NCBI GenBank assembly: GCA_910575695.1
Contig: CAJTGJ010000001.1
Span: 62,001 to 126,000 of the forward strand
Direction of reading: 5' to 3'
DNA: 64,000 nt
Origin: Oscillospiraceae bacterium
GTDB lineage: Bacteria > Bacillota > Clostridia > Oscillospirales > Oscillospiraceae
Shown in pieces: positions 33,047 to 40,650 of this stretch; position 1 is the stretch's first letter; each line of letters opens with the position of its first letter. The translations under genes were made by a program, and so were the position numbers. Below the pieces are notes generated by a model. The model made no database searches, was not told the DNA's origin, and was given only the letters and a program-made list of their open reading frames with translations.

Positions 33047-35512
33047 TTATAGCTTCCTGATGTATTGGGCGCTGGATTTCAGCATCAGCCGCTTGGTGCC
33101 CACGCCGTCAAAGGCGATTTCCAGCAGTACGTCCCCCCCCATTTTCTGGGCGGACAGCACCATGCCCTGCCCGAACGCCTTATGGGACAGCATATCCCCC
33201 TTCTGGTAGTCCGGCAGGCTGGCGGCAGGCGCGGCCGCGGCGGACTGGAACGCGGGCCGGACGGCGGTTTTCTGGGGCCGGGGCGGGGTGTAGGCGCGGC
33301 GCTCCCCGCTGTATGCGCCCTGGCGGTACGGTTCCCGGAAGGTGGACACACGGGGCGTCTGGTCGAACTCGTCCCCGGCCGGGGCGGGGTCCAGATAGGA
33401 GCGCCCTGACTGCTCCAGCAGTTCCGCCGGGATCTCCCCGGCAAACCGGGAGGGCTGGTTGTTGGTGGTGCGGCCGAACAGCATCCGCTGGCCCGCGCAG
33501 GTCAGGTACAGCCGCTCCTTGGCCCGGGTGAGGGCCACGTAGCACAGCCGCCGTTCCTCCTCCATCTCCTCCGCCTCGCCGATGGCCCGCAGGCCGGGGA
33601 AGATCCCCTCCTCCATGCCCACCACGAACACGGAGGGGAACTCCAGCCCCTTCGCGGAGTGCATGGTCATCATCACCACCGCGTCCTCGTTAGGGTCATG
33701 GTTGTCCAGGTCGGTGTACAGGGCGATCTCGTCCAGGAAGCCCGCCAGGGACGCGTCCTCCCCGGCGTTCTCCACGTAGCCGTTGATGGAGGTCAAAAGC
33801 TCCCGCACGTTTTCCAGCCGGGTGCGGGCCTCGATGTCGTTTTTGGACTGGAGCATATTGGCGTAGGCCGTCCGGGCCGCCACTTCCTCGTAGAAATCGG
33901 TCAAATCCATGGTCTGGGACAGGGCGGTGAGCTCGTCTATCATGGCGGCGAACTCCCCCAGCTTTTTTGCGGGCTTTTGCAGCTCGGGGTAAGCGCCCGC
34001 GTTGGAGACCACGTCCCACACGGACAGCCCGTCCCGGGCGGCGATGGCCCGGGCCTTTTCCACGGTGGTATTGCCGATGCCCCGGGGCGGGTTGTTGATG
34101 ATCCGGGTGAGCCGCAGGTCGTCGGCGTGGTTCTGGATGGCGCACAGATAGGCCAGCATATCCTTGACCTCCGCCCGGTCAAAGAACCGGGTGCCGCCGA
34201 TGACCCGGTAGGGGATGCCGCTCCGTTTAAACGCAACCTCCAACTGGTTAGACTGGGCGTTCATGCGGTAGAGGACGGCGTGGGTGTTCCACTTGATCCC
34301 CGCGCGGTAGTCCTCCATCAGCTGGTTTGCCACATAGCGGGCCTCGTCGTTCTCGTTCATGGCGGTGTACAGGGACACCTTGTCCCCGTCCGCTCCCGAC
34401 GTCCACAGCTCCTTGCCCTTGCGGCCCTGGTTGTGGCGGATGACAGCGTTGGCGGCGGCTAAGATGTTCTTGGTGGAGCGGTAATTCTGCTCCAGGCGGA
34501 TGGTGCGGCACCCCGGGTACTGCTCCTCGAAGGACAGGATATTTTCGATGGTGGCCCCCCGGAAGCGGTAGATGGACTGGTCGTCGTCCCCCACCACGCA
34601 GATGTTCTCATGCCCTCCCGCCAGCAGGGAGGCCAGCAGGTATTGCAGGTTGTTGGTGTCCTGGTACTCGTCGATGAGGACATAGCGGAATTTGCGCTGG
34701 TAGTAGGCGCGGACCTGCTCATCCTTTTGCAGGAGGCGGACGGTGTGGAGGATGATGTCGTCGAAGTCCAGCGCCCCGGCTTCCCACAGCCGCTTTTCGT
34801 AGGCGGTATACAGTTTGGCGAGTTTCTGCAAACGGAAATCCCCGGACTGCTCCGCGTCCTCCATGAAATCCCGGGCCAGCTGGAGCTTGTCTTTTGCCCG
34901 GGAAATAGTGCCCAGCACGGAGCGGGGCGGGAACTGCTTCTCCTCGAAGCCCAGCTCCCGGATGCAGTCCTTCATCACCCGCAGGGAATCGTCGGTGTCG
35001 TAGATGGTAAAGGAGGAGGGGAAGCCCAGCTTTTCGATGTCCCGGCGGAGTATTCGCACACAGGCGGAGTGGAAGGTGGACGCCCACACGTCCCGGGCGG
35101 AGGAGCCCAGCATTTTTTCCAGCCGGTCCTTCAGCTCCCCGGCGGCCTTGTTGGTGAAGGTGATGGCGATGATGGTCCAGGGGGCGGCGGGCTCCAGGGC
35201 GCACAGCCGGTCGGCCCGCAATCGGCCCTCCTGGCTGGGCCGGGCGGCGTAGTCCCGCAGAAAAGCCAGGTCGCCTTCCGTCACCCAGCCGGGGGCCTCG
35301 TCGGAATCCGAACCCCGCCCGTACCGGATCAGGTTGGCCACCCGGTGGATGAGCACCGTGGTCTTGCCCGAGCCCGCCCCCGCCAGCAGCAGCAGCGGCC
35401 CCTCGGTGGCCAGCACGGCTTTTTGCTGCTCGGGGTTGAGATTGGCGTGGTTTTGGGCGATGACCGCCCGGCGGAGGCGGCAGAATTCCAGCTCCTGCTC
35501 TGGTGTCAGCAT
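33047..35512 (-). CDS. pcrA: ATP-dependent DNA helicase PcrA/UvrD
   Basis: 821 aa superfamily 1A helicase acting in repair and replication-transcription conflict. Motifs in order: LNPEQQKAV (Q motif), AGAGSGKTTVLIHRV (I), TFTNKAAGELKDRL (Ia), LIDEYQDTNNLQY (II), VGDDDQSIYRFRGA (III), RLEQNYRSTKNIL (IV), MTMHSAKGLEFPSVFVVGME (V) and YVALTRAKERLYLT (VI). A ~150-residue C-terminal tail ends in a Tudor-like MLSHKAFGQGMVLSAQK. ATG chosen, AAGGA ten bases upstream. An insert of ~35 residues after motif I (GRGSDSDEAPGWV) is longer than in B. subtilis PcrA. Confidence 0.95.
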   Translation of the reverse strand: MLTPEQELEFCRLRRAVIAQNHANLNPEQQKAVLATEGPLLLLAGAGSGKTTVLIHRVANLIRYGRGSDSDEAPGWVTEGDLAFLRDYAARPSQEGRLRADRLCALEPAAPWTIIAITFTNKAAGELKDRLEKMLGSSARDVWASTFHSACVRILRRDIEKLGFPSSFTIYDTDDSLRVMKDCIRELGFEEKQFPPRSVLGTISRAKDKLQLARDFMEDAEQSGDFRLQKLAKLYTAYEKRLWEAGALDFDDIILHTVRLLQKDEQVRAYYQRKFRYVLIDEYQDTNNLQYLLASLLAGGHENICVVGDDDQSIYRFRGATIENILSFEEQYPGCRTIRLEQNYRSTKNILAAANAVIRHNQGRKGKELWTSGADGDKVSLYTAMNENDEARYVANQLMEDYRAGIKWNTHAVLYRMNAQSNQLEVAFKRSGIPYRVIGGTRFFDRAEVKDMLAYLCAIQNHADDLRLTRIINNPPRGIGNTTVEKARAIAARDGLSVWDVVSNAGAYPELQKPAKKLGEFAAMIDELTALSQTMDLTDFYEEVAARTAYANMLQSKNDIEARTRLENVRELLTSINGYVENAGEDASLAGFLDEIALYTDLDNHDPNEDAVVMMTMHSAKGLEFPSVFVVGMEEGIFPGLRAIGEAEEMEEERRLCYVALTRAKERLYLTCAGQRMLFGRTTNNQPSRFAGEIPAELLEQSGRSYLDPAPAGDEFDQTPRVSTFREPYRQGAYSGERRAYTPPRPQKTAVRPAFQSAAAAPAASLPDYQKGDMLSHKAFGQGMVLSAQKMGGDVLLEIAFDGVGTKRLMLKSSAQYIRKL

Positions 35513-35544
35513 ATGTATCAATCCTTTTTTATCAAGTGGGTATG

Positions 35545-35573
35545 ATTATATCAAAGTTTCGCCCAAAAGTACA
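35545..35573 (-). promoter_or_regulatory. Promoter of pcrA
   Basis: Minus strand TGTACT (35573-35568), 17-nt spacer, TATAAT (35550-35545). The -35 is off-consensus but identical to that inferred for RNase J. Confidence 0.55.
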
Positions 35574-35584
35574 GAGGTGTTCCA

Positions 35585-35613
35585 TTGCCAAGCCGGGGAC
35601 GGTGTGGTATAGG
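35585..35613 (+). promoter_or_regulatory. Promoter of the 26-aa gene
   Basis: TTGCCA (35585-35590), 17-nt spacer, TATAGG (35608-35613). Confidence 0.45.
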
Positions 35614-35650
35614 CAAAGCACCCAACACAAGATACAGGGAGGGACAGGCC

Positions 35651-35731
35651 ATGATCCGCTATGCCGCGCAAAGCAGCCTTGCCATACTGCGGGAACACGA
35701 CCGCCACATCAGCGGGGACGAGCTGGCATGA
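35651..35731 (+). CDS. 26-aa microprotein with its own promoter
   Basis: Reading MIRYAAQSSLAILREHDRHI then SGDELA-stop. Support: AGGGAGGG about eight bases before ATG, a promoter-like pair at 35585-35613 and a strong GC hairpin directly after the stop. Amphipathic, no membrane segment or signal peptide. Could equally be the remnant of a longer gene. Sits between the divergent-facing pcrA and convergent RNase J genes. Confidence 0.4.
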   Translation: MIRYAAQSSLAILREHDRHISGDELA

Positions 35732-35767
35732 GGAAAGCGCCGGGGCGCATGGCTCCGGCGCTTTCCG
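35732..35767. terminator. GC hairpin between microprotein and RNase J genes
   Basis: GGAAAGCGCCGG pairs with CCGGCGCTTTCC, 12 bp perfect, 11-nt loop. No T-tract on either side, so a terminator only in the loose sense. Confidence 0.55.
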
Positions 35768-35773
35768 TATCAC

Positions 35774-37435
35774 TCACACCTCCATGATAACAGGGAGTAT
35801 CATGGGGTTCCGCTTCGTCTTTTTGTAGAGATAGCTGGACAGGGCGCCCTTCATCTCGGACTTGATGGTGGACCAGTCCCGGATGCGCCGGTCCTGGCAG
35901 CGGTCCAGGGCGTCCACCGCCACCTGCCGCAGCTCCTCCATCAGCTCCTCGGATTCCTTCACGTACACAAAGCCCCGGGTGATGATGTCCGGCCCGGAGA
36001 TCACCGAGCCGTCCTCCCCGGACATGGACACGACCACGACGATCATGCCGTCCTGGGCCAGGTGCTGGCGGTCCCGGAGCACCACCGCCCCCACGTCGCC
36101 CACGCCGTAGCCGTCCACGAACACCTTGCCCGCGGGCACCGTGCCATTGAGCTTGACGCTGTTCTGGGTCAGCTCAATCACCCGGCCCACGTCGCTGATG
36201 ACGATATGCCGGGGGTCCATGCCCATCACCTCCCGGGCCAGCCGGGCGTGGGTCTTCAGGTGGCGCTGTTCGCCGTGGACGGGGATGAAGAATTTGGGCC
36301 GCACCAGGGCGTGCATGATCTTCAGCTCGTCCTGGCAGGCGTGTCCGGACACATGGAGGGGAAGCTCCCGCTCGTTGACCACCTCGGCCTCCCGGCGGTA
36401 CAGCTCGTTGATGACGTTGCCCACGGAATCCTCGTTGCCGGGGATGGCGGAGGCGGAGATGATCACCCGGTCCCCGGGCTGTATGTCCACCTGCCGGTGG
36501 GTATTGAAGGCCATCCGGGTGAGGGCGGACATGGTCTCGCCCTGGCTGCCGGTGCTGATGATGCACACCTTGTTCCGGGGCAGGGTCTTGATCTGCGCCA
36601 GGTCCACCACCGTCCCGGCGGGTATGTTCATATAGCCCAGCTCGGTGGACACCTTCATGGCGTTCTCCATGCTCCGCCCGGTGACCGCCACCTTCCGCCC
36701 GTACTTGGCGGCTACGTCGATGATCTGCTGGATGCGGTCGATGTTGGAGGCGAAGGTGGTGATGATGATGCGCTCCCCGCACCCCCGGAACAGGGCCTCA
36801 AAGGACGCGCCCACGCTGCGCTCGCTCTTGGTAAAGCCGGGGCGCTCCACATTGGTGGAATCGCACAGCAGGGCCAGCACCCCTTCGTTGCCCAGCTCGC
36901 CCAGCCTCGTCAGGTCGGCCATGCCGCCCTGGATGGGGGTGGGGTCGATCTTGAAATCGCCGGTGTGGACGCACACGCCCACGGGCGTACGGATGGCGAA
37001 GGCCACCGCGTCCGCGATGGAGTGGTTGATGTGAATGAATTCCACGCTGAACCGGCCCGCCCTGACGGTCTCTCCCGCCTCGCAGGTGATGAGCTTCACC
37101 TTGTCGGACAGCCGGTGCTCGTCCAGCTTCAGCTTGATGAGGCCCGCCGACATCCGGGTGGCGTAGATGGGGGCGTTTACGTCCCGCATCAGGTAGGGGA
37201 TGGCCCCGATGTGGTCCTCGTGGCCGTGGGTGATGAAAATGGCCCGGATACGGTCCCGGTTCTGGATGAGGTAGGTGAAGTCGGGTATGACCACGTCGAT
37301 GCCGTACATATCGTTGTCCGGGAAGCCCATGCCCACGTCCACGATAATGATGTCGTTCCCGTACTCGTAGACCGTGAGGTTCTTGCCGATCTCGTTGAGA
37401 CCGCCAAGGGAAATGATTTTCAGTTTTTCCGCCAT
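35774..37435 (-). CDS. rnj: Ribonuclease J
   Basis: 553 aa beta-CASP metallo-beta-lactamase with 5' exo- and endonuclease activity, central to mRNA decay in Firmicutes. Metal site HGHEDHIGAIPYL; others are HINHSIADAVAF, VHTGDFKIDPTP, CDSTNVERPGFT, and beta-CASP FASNIDRIQQI, TGSQGETMSAL and VSGHACQDELK. A C-terminal domain follows. ATG at 37435 with AAAGGAG upstream; the frame runs open further but without sites. A single RNase J is seen here, no J1/J2 pair. Confidence 0.95.
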   Translation of the reverse strand: MAEKLKIISLGGLNEIGKNLTVYEYGNDIIIVDVGMGFPDNDMYGIDVVIPDFTYLIQNRDRIRAIFITHGHEDHIGAIPYLMRDVNAPIYATRMSAGLIKLKLDEHRLSDKVKLITCEAGETVRAGRFSVEFIHINHSIADAVAFAIRTPVGVCVHTGDFKIDPTPIQGGMADLTRLGELGNEGVLALLCDSTNVERPGFTKSERSVGASFEALFRGCGERIIITTFASNIDRIQQIIDVAAKYGRKVAVTGRSMENAMKVSTELGYMNIPAGTVVDLAQIKTLPRNKVCIISTGSQGETMSALTRMAFNTHRQVDIQPGDRVIISASAIPGNEDSVGNVINELYRREAEVVNERELPLHVSGHACQDELKIMHALVRPKFFIPVHGEQRHLKTHARLAREVMGMDPRHIVISDVGRVIELTQNSVKLNGTVPAGKVFVDGYGVGDVGAVVLRDRQHLAQDGMIVVVVSMSGEDGSVISGPDIITRGFVYVKESEELMEELRQVAVDALDRCQDRRIRDWSTIKSEMKGALSSYLYKKTKRNPMILPVIMEV

Positions 37436-37807
37436 AAATACTCCTTTTTTGATTTCGTCGTTGTTGTCGCGTCCGGCCTTGCTCACAGCGGCCCGGATGC
37501 CTCTTTTTTGCGCATAGAACGATAGACGGTCCTCAAAGCCCGCCTGTTTGTGCCTATAGTAGATGGCAGAGAGGTTTGGACACCGCAAAAAACGGGGGCC
37601 TGTCCCCGCGTGTGCTTTGCAGGCCGGACCGCCGCCCGTCCGGCCCTGTCTCGCCGGCGGGGCAGAGGTCCGGCTCCGCCGCCGGCGCCGTCCAATTTAC
37701 CCTGTCTATCAAAAAGCGCTGCCGCCAGCGCTTTACGCCAAAATGAAGTGGCTCAACTCGACCCGAACCCGCCATACCAGCCCGCCCGGGGAGGAACCGT
37801 TTGGAGC

Positions 37808-37836
37808 AGTATATCACACCCGGCTGTAAAAGTACA
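37808..37836 (-). promoter_or_regulatory. Candidate promoter of rnj, giving a ~365-nt leader
   Basis: Minus strand TGTACT (37836-37831), 17-nt spacer, TATACT (37813-37808). The stretch 37436-37800 has no gene but several hairpins (GGCCGGAC/GTCCGGCC near 37620; AAAGCGCTG/CAGCGCTTT near 37713), so it may be a long structured leader. Confidence 0.45.
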
Positions 37837-37845
37837 GCTTTTTTT
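37823..37845 (+). terminator. Possible plus-strand terminator
   Basis: GCTGT/ACAGC stem with AAAAGT loop followed by seven T. It overlaps the -35 of the rnj promoter and no plus-strand gene precedes it, so it may be fortuitous. 37846-37947 contains a further strong hairpin (37870-37904) and nothing else. Confidence 0.4.
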
Positions 37846-37947
37846 GTCGAAGCGCCAAATCGTACGGAAGCCCTGCTGGCCGCGCCACGCGGCCCCGGCA
37901 GGGCCGGAGCGGCGGACATTGATTCCCGTGCGCCGGACAATCAAGCC

Positions 37948-37976
37948 TTGTAAACCGGAGAAAATTTTGGTATACT
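37948..37976 (+). promoter_or_regulatory. Promoter of the PPOX-family gene
   Basis: TTGTAA (37948-37953), 17-nt spacer, TATACT (37971-37976). Confidence 0.7.
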
Positions 37977-38018
37977 TATCAGCAATATTCCATTCCACAC
38001 AGAAAGGAGCTGGCCGCA

Positions 38019-38501
38019 ATGCGGGAAATGCGCAGGTTCAGGCAGGCCCTCACCCGGGAGGACTGCGATGCCGTATTGGAAAAGGGGACCTCCGGGGTGC
38101 TGGCGGTGACGGGGGACGGGGGCTGGCCCTACGCCGTGCCGCTGAGCTACGTGTGGCGGGAGGGGAAGCTGTATTTCCACTGCGCCCTGTCCGGCCACAA
38201 GCTGGACGCCATCCGGGCGGACAGCCGGGCGTCCTTCTGCGTCATTGACCAGGACCACATCGTCCCCGAGGAGTACACCACCTATTACCGCTCGGTGATT
38301 GTATTCGGCCGGGCCAGGGTGCTGGACGATCCGGCGGAAAAGCGCCGCGCCATTGAGGCGCTGGCGGAAAAATACCGTCCCGGCTTCCCCGAGGCTACGG
38401 CTGCGGAAATCGACGGGGCCTGGGACCGTTTCTGCATGGTGGAGCTGGCGGCGCGGCAGGTGACCGGCAAGCAGGCCAAGGAGCTGGCGGCGGGCCGCTA
38501 G
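38019..38501 (+). CDS. Pyridoxamine 5'-phosphate oxidase family protein (NimA-like)
   Basis: 160 aa split-barrel FMN-binding protein. GVLAVTGDGGWPYAVPLSYV, GKLYFHCALSGHKLDAIRAD and the SVIVFGRARVLDD strand match the NimA-type subfamily, in which the His of the FH.A..G.K segment is a ligand. Some relatives reduce nitroimidazoles; most are uncharacterised, so resistance should not be assumed. AAAGGAG precedes ATG. Own promoter. Confidence 0.85.
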   Translation: MREMRRFRQALTREDCDAVLEKGTSGVLAVTGDGGWPYAVPLSYVWREGKLYFHCALSGHKLDAIRADSRASFCVIDQDHIVPEEYTTYYRSVIVFGRARVLDDPAEKRRAIEALAEKYRPGFPEATAAEIDGAWDRFCMVELAARQVTGKQAKELAAGR

Positions 38502-38580
38502 AAGGATTTCTCCCCAGCCGGTATTGCCTCCCCCCATTTTTGTATAGAATAGAGGGATAAACCGAATGGGAGGTCTGACT

Positions 38581-39741
38581 ATGCTAGACGCCATCCTTCT
38601 CCGCATCCTGCCCGATGGGGGCCGTCCCGACAGCCCCGACTGCCGCCGCCGGTGCGGACTGCTGGCCGGGGGCGCCGGCGTGGCGCTGAATTTACTGCTG
38701 TTCGCGGGCAAGCTGCTGGCCGGGATCGTCACCGGGGCCATTTCGGTGACGGCGGACGCCTTCAACAATCTGTCCGACGCCGCCGGTTCGGTGGTGACGC
38801 TGGCGGGCTTCCGCATGGCGGGCCAGCGGGCGGACGAGCGCCACCCCTTCGGCCACGGGCGCATCGAATACCTGGCGGGACTGGCCGTGTCCATGCTGAT
38901 TTTGCTGGTGGGGCTGGAGCTGGCCCGCAGCTCCGTGGGCAAGATCCTCCGCCCGGAGGAAACAGCCCTCACCCTGCCCGCCGCCGCGGTGCTGGCGGCC
39001 TCCATCCTGGTGAAGCTGGGCATGGGCCGGTTCAACGCCGCCCTCAGCCGCCGCATTGACTCCGCCGCCCTGAAAGCCGCCGCTCTGGACGCCCAGACCG
39101 ACGCTCTGGCCACCTCGGCGGTGCTGGCGGGGCTGGCGGCTTCCCGCCTGCTCCACGTCCAGCTGGACGGCTGGCTGGGCCTGGGGGTGGCGGCATTTAT
39201 CCTCCGCACCGGCTGGACCGCCGCCAAGGACACCCTGGATCCCCTGCTGGGGGCCCGGCCCGACCCCGCCATGGTGAAGGATATCGAGACGCTGATCCTC
39301 AGCCACAGGCAGGTGCTGGGGATACACGACCTGGTGATACACGACTACGGCCCCGGGCGGCGGATGATGTCCGTCCACGCCGAGGTGCCCGCCCGCAGCG
39401 AGCTGGTGGATATCCACGCTGTCATCGACCATATCGAACGGGAGCTGGACCGGCGGTTCGGCCTGGAGGCGGTGATCCACCTGGACCCCGTGGACCAGGA
39501 CGACCCCCATGCCCGGCGTCTGCTGGCGCTGGCCTCGGAGCTGGTCCGGGACATCGACCCCGCCGCCACGGTCCACGACCTGCGCTGCGGCAGGGACGGC
39601 GAGGTGGCCTTCGACGTGGTGGTGCCCTATGAGGTATCCCTCACCGACGATGAGGTGCGCGCCGCGCTGGAGGAGGCGCTGTGCGCCCGGGAGCCGGACT
39701 GCCGCCCCGTCATCGGGGTAGACCGGACTTATGTGCTGTAA
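38581..39741 (+). CDS. Cation diffusion facilitator family transporter
   Basis: 386 aa. Exports divalent metal ions by H+ antiport. Membrane part residues ~30-210 with SVTADAFNNLSDAAGSVV (metal site N..SD) in TM2 and HPFGHGRIEYLAG; the second site AAALDAQTDALATSAV has the Asp expected in TM5 in place of the usual HxxxD His. The cytoplasmic domain extends to ~385 residues, about 80 longer than minimal CDF proteins. GGGAGG precedes ATG at 38581. Ion specificity (Mn, Zn, Fe) cannot be read. Confidence 0.9.
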   Translation: MLDAILLRILPDGGRPDSPDCRRRCGLLAGGAGVALNLLLFAGKLLAGIVTGAISVTADAFNNLSDAAGSVVTLAGFRMAGQRADERHPFGHGRIEYLAGLAVSMLILLVGLELARSSVGKILRPEETALTLPAAAVLAASILVKLGMGRFNAALSRRIDSAALKAAALDAQTDALATSAVLAGLAASRLLHVQLDGWLGLGVAAFILRTGWTAAKDTLDPLLGARPDPAMVKDIETLILSHRQVLGIHDLVIHDYGPGRRMMSVHAEVPARSELVDIHAVIDHIERELDRRFGLEAVIHLDPVDQDDPHARRLLALASELVRDIDPAATVHDLRCGRDGEVAFDVVVPYEVSLTDDEVRAALEEALCAREPDCRPVIGVDRTYVL

Positions 39742-39829
39742 ATCTGGTTTATTAACAAATAGCTGTGGAAGTTTATCCCCATTTGCCGTATAATGGGGAG
39801 GTCAATTTACGACAGAAAGGGTGTCGCTT

Positions 39830-40516
39830 ATGCCCCGTAGCATTTTGATCGTCGAGGACGACAAGAATATCGCCGACCTCCTGCGGCTCTATCTGGAAAA
39901 GGAGGAAATGACCTGCCACACCGCCCTGGACGGCCTGGCGGGGCTGGAGAAGTTCCAGCAGGTCCAGCCCGACCTGGTGCTGCTGGACATCATGCTGCCC
40001 GGCATGGACGGCTGGGCGGTGTGCAAAAAGATCCGGGAGACGTCCAAGACCCCCATTATCATGCTCACCGCCAAGGGCGAGCTGGAGGACAAGGTAAGCG
40101 GCCTGGAGATGGGGGCGGACGACTACATCACCAAGCCCTTCGAGGCCAAGGAGGTGGTGGCCCGCATCCACGCCGTGCTCCGCCGCTCCGGCGAGGAGGA
40201 GCAGCCGGAAAAACGCCTCAGCTTTGACAAGCTGGTGGTCAATCTGGATTCCTACGAACTGCTGGTGGACGGCAGGCGGGTGGATACCCCCCCGAAAGAG
40301 CTGGAGCTGCTCTACCACCTGGCCGCCGCCCCCAACCGGGTGTTTACCCGGAACCAGCTGCTGGACGAGGTGTGGGGCTTCGACTACTTCGGAGACAGCC
40401 GGACGGTGGACGTACACATCAAGCGCCTGCGGGAGAAGCTGGAGGGCGTGTCCGACCAGTGGAGCCTGAAAACCGTCTGGGGCGTGGGCTACAAATTTGA
40501 GGTGGCTTCAGCATGA
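39830..40516 (+). CDS. OmpR/PhoB-family response regulator
   Basis: 228 aa. The receiver has ILIVEDDKNIADLLRLYL (acid pocket), VLLDIMLPGMDGW (phospho-Asp), LTAKGE and DDYITKPFEAKE (Lys). The winged-helix domain shows LTPPKELELLYHL-type sequence, NRVFTRNQLLDEVWG and RTVDVHIKRLREKLE. AAAGGG lies eight bases before ATG, and a TATAAT (39789-39794) upstream may be the -10. TGA overlaps the ATG of a small frame through a family-C repeat that leads to the kinase. Confidence 0.94.
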   Translation: MPRSILIVEDDKNIADLLRLYLEKEEMTCHTALDGLAGLEKFQQVQPDLVLLDIMLPGMDGWAVCKKIRETSKTPIIMLTAKGELEDKVSGLEMGADDYITKPFEAKEVVARIHAVLRRSGEEEQPEKRLSFDKLVVNLDSYELLVDGRRVDTPPKELELLYHLAAAPNRVFTRNQLLDEVWGFDYFGDSRTVDVHIKRLREKLEGVSDQWSLKTVWGVGYKFEVASA

Positions 40517-40650
40517 AGTCACTGGCACGCAAAGCGTGCCGCCGCGAGTGCGGCGGAGCGGGACGGGATTCACTCCCGGCCCGCAATACGTTCAATCTTA
40601 AGAGGGTCCCCGCGAAACGGGACGTTTCGTGGGGGGTGGCCAGCGCGTGA
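40513..40650 (+). CDS. 45-codon frame through a family-C repeat linking regulator and kinase
   Basis: ATG overlaps the regulator's stop (ATGA) and TGA overlaps the kinase's GTG (GTGA). The translated product (MKSLARKACRRECGGAGRDS...) is Arg/Cys-rich and encoded by hairpins, so it is unlikely to be a folded protein. The frame may be kept because it passes ribosomes from regulator to kinase across the insert. Inferred from sequence layout only. Confidence 0.35.
   Translation: MKSLARKACRRECGGAGRDSLPARNTFNLKRVPAKRDVSWGVASA
40517..40646 (+). repeat. Hairpin-rich insert, family C copy 2
   Basis: Consecutive hairpins GGCACGC/GCGTGCC, CGCCGC/GCGGCG, GGGA..ATTCAC..TCCC and CCCCGCGAAAC/GTTTCGTGGGG. 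It shares with 19554-19711 the ATTCA(T/C)TCC loop, a TTCAAT linker and GGGTCCCCG before the last stem. Confidence 0.65.
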
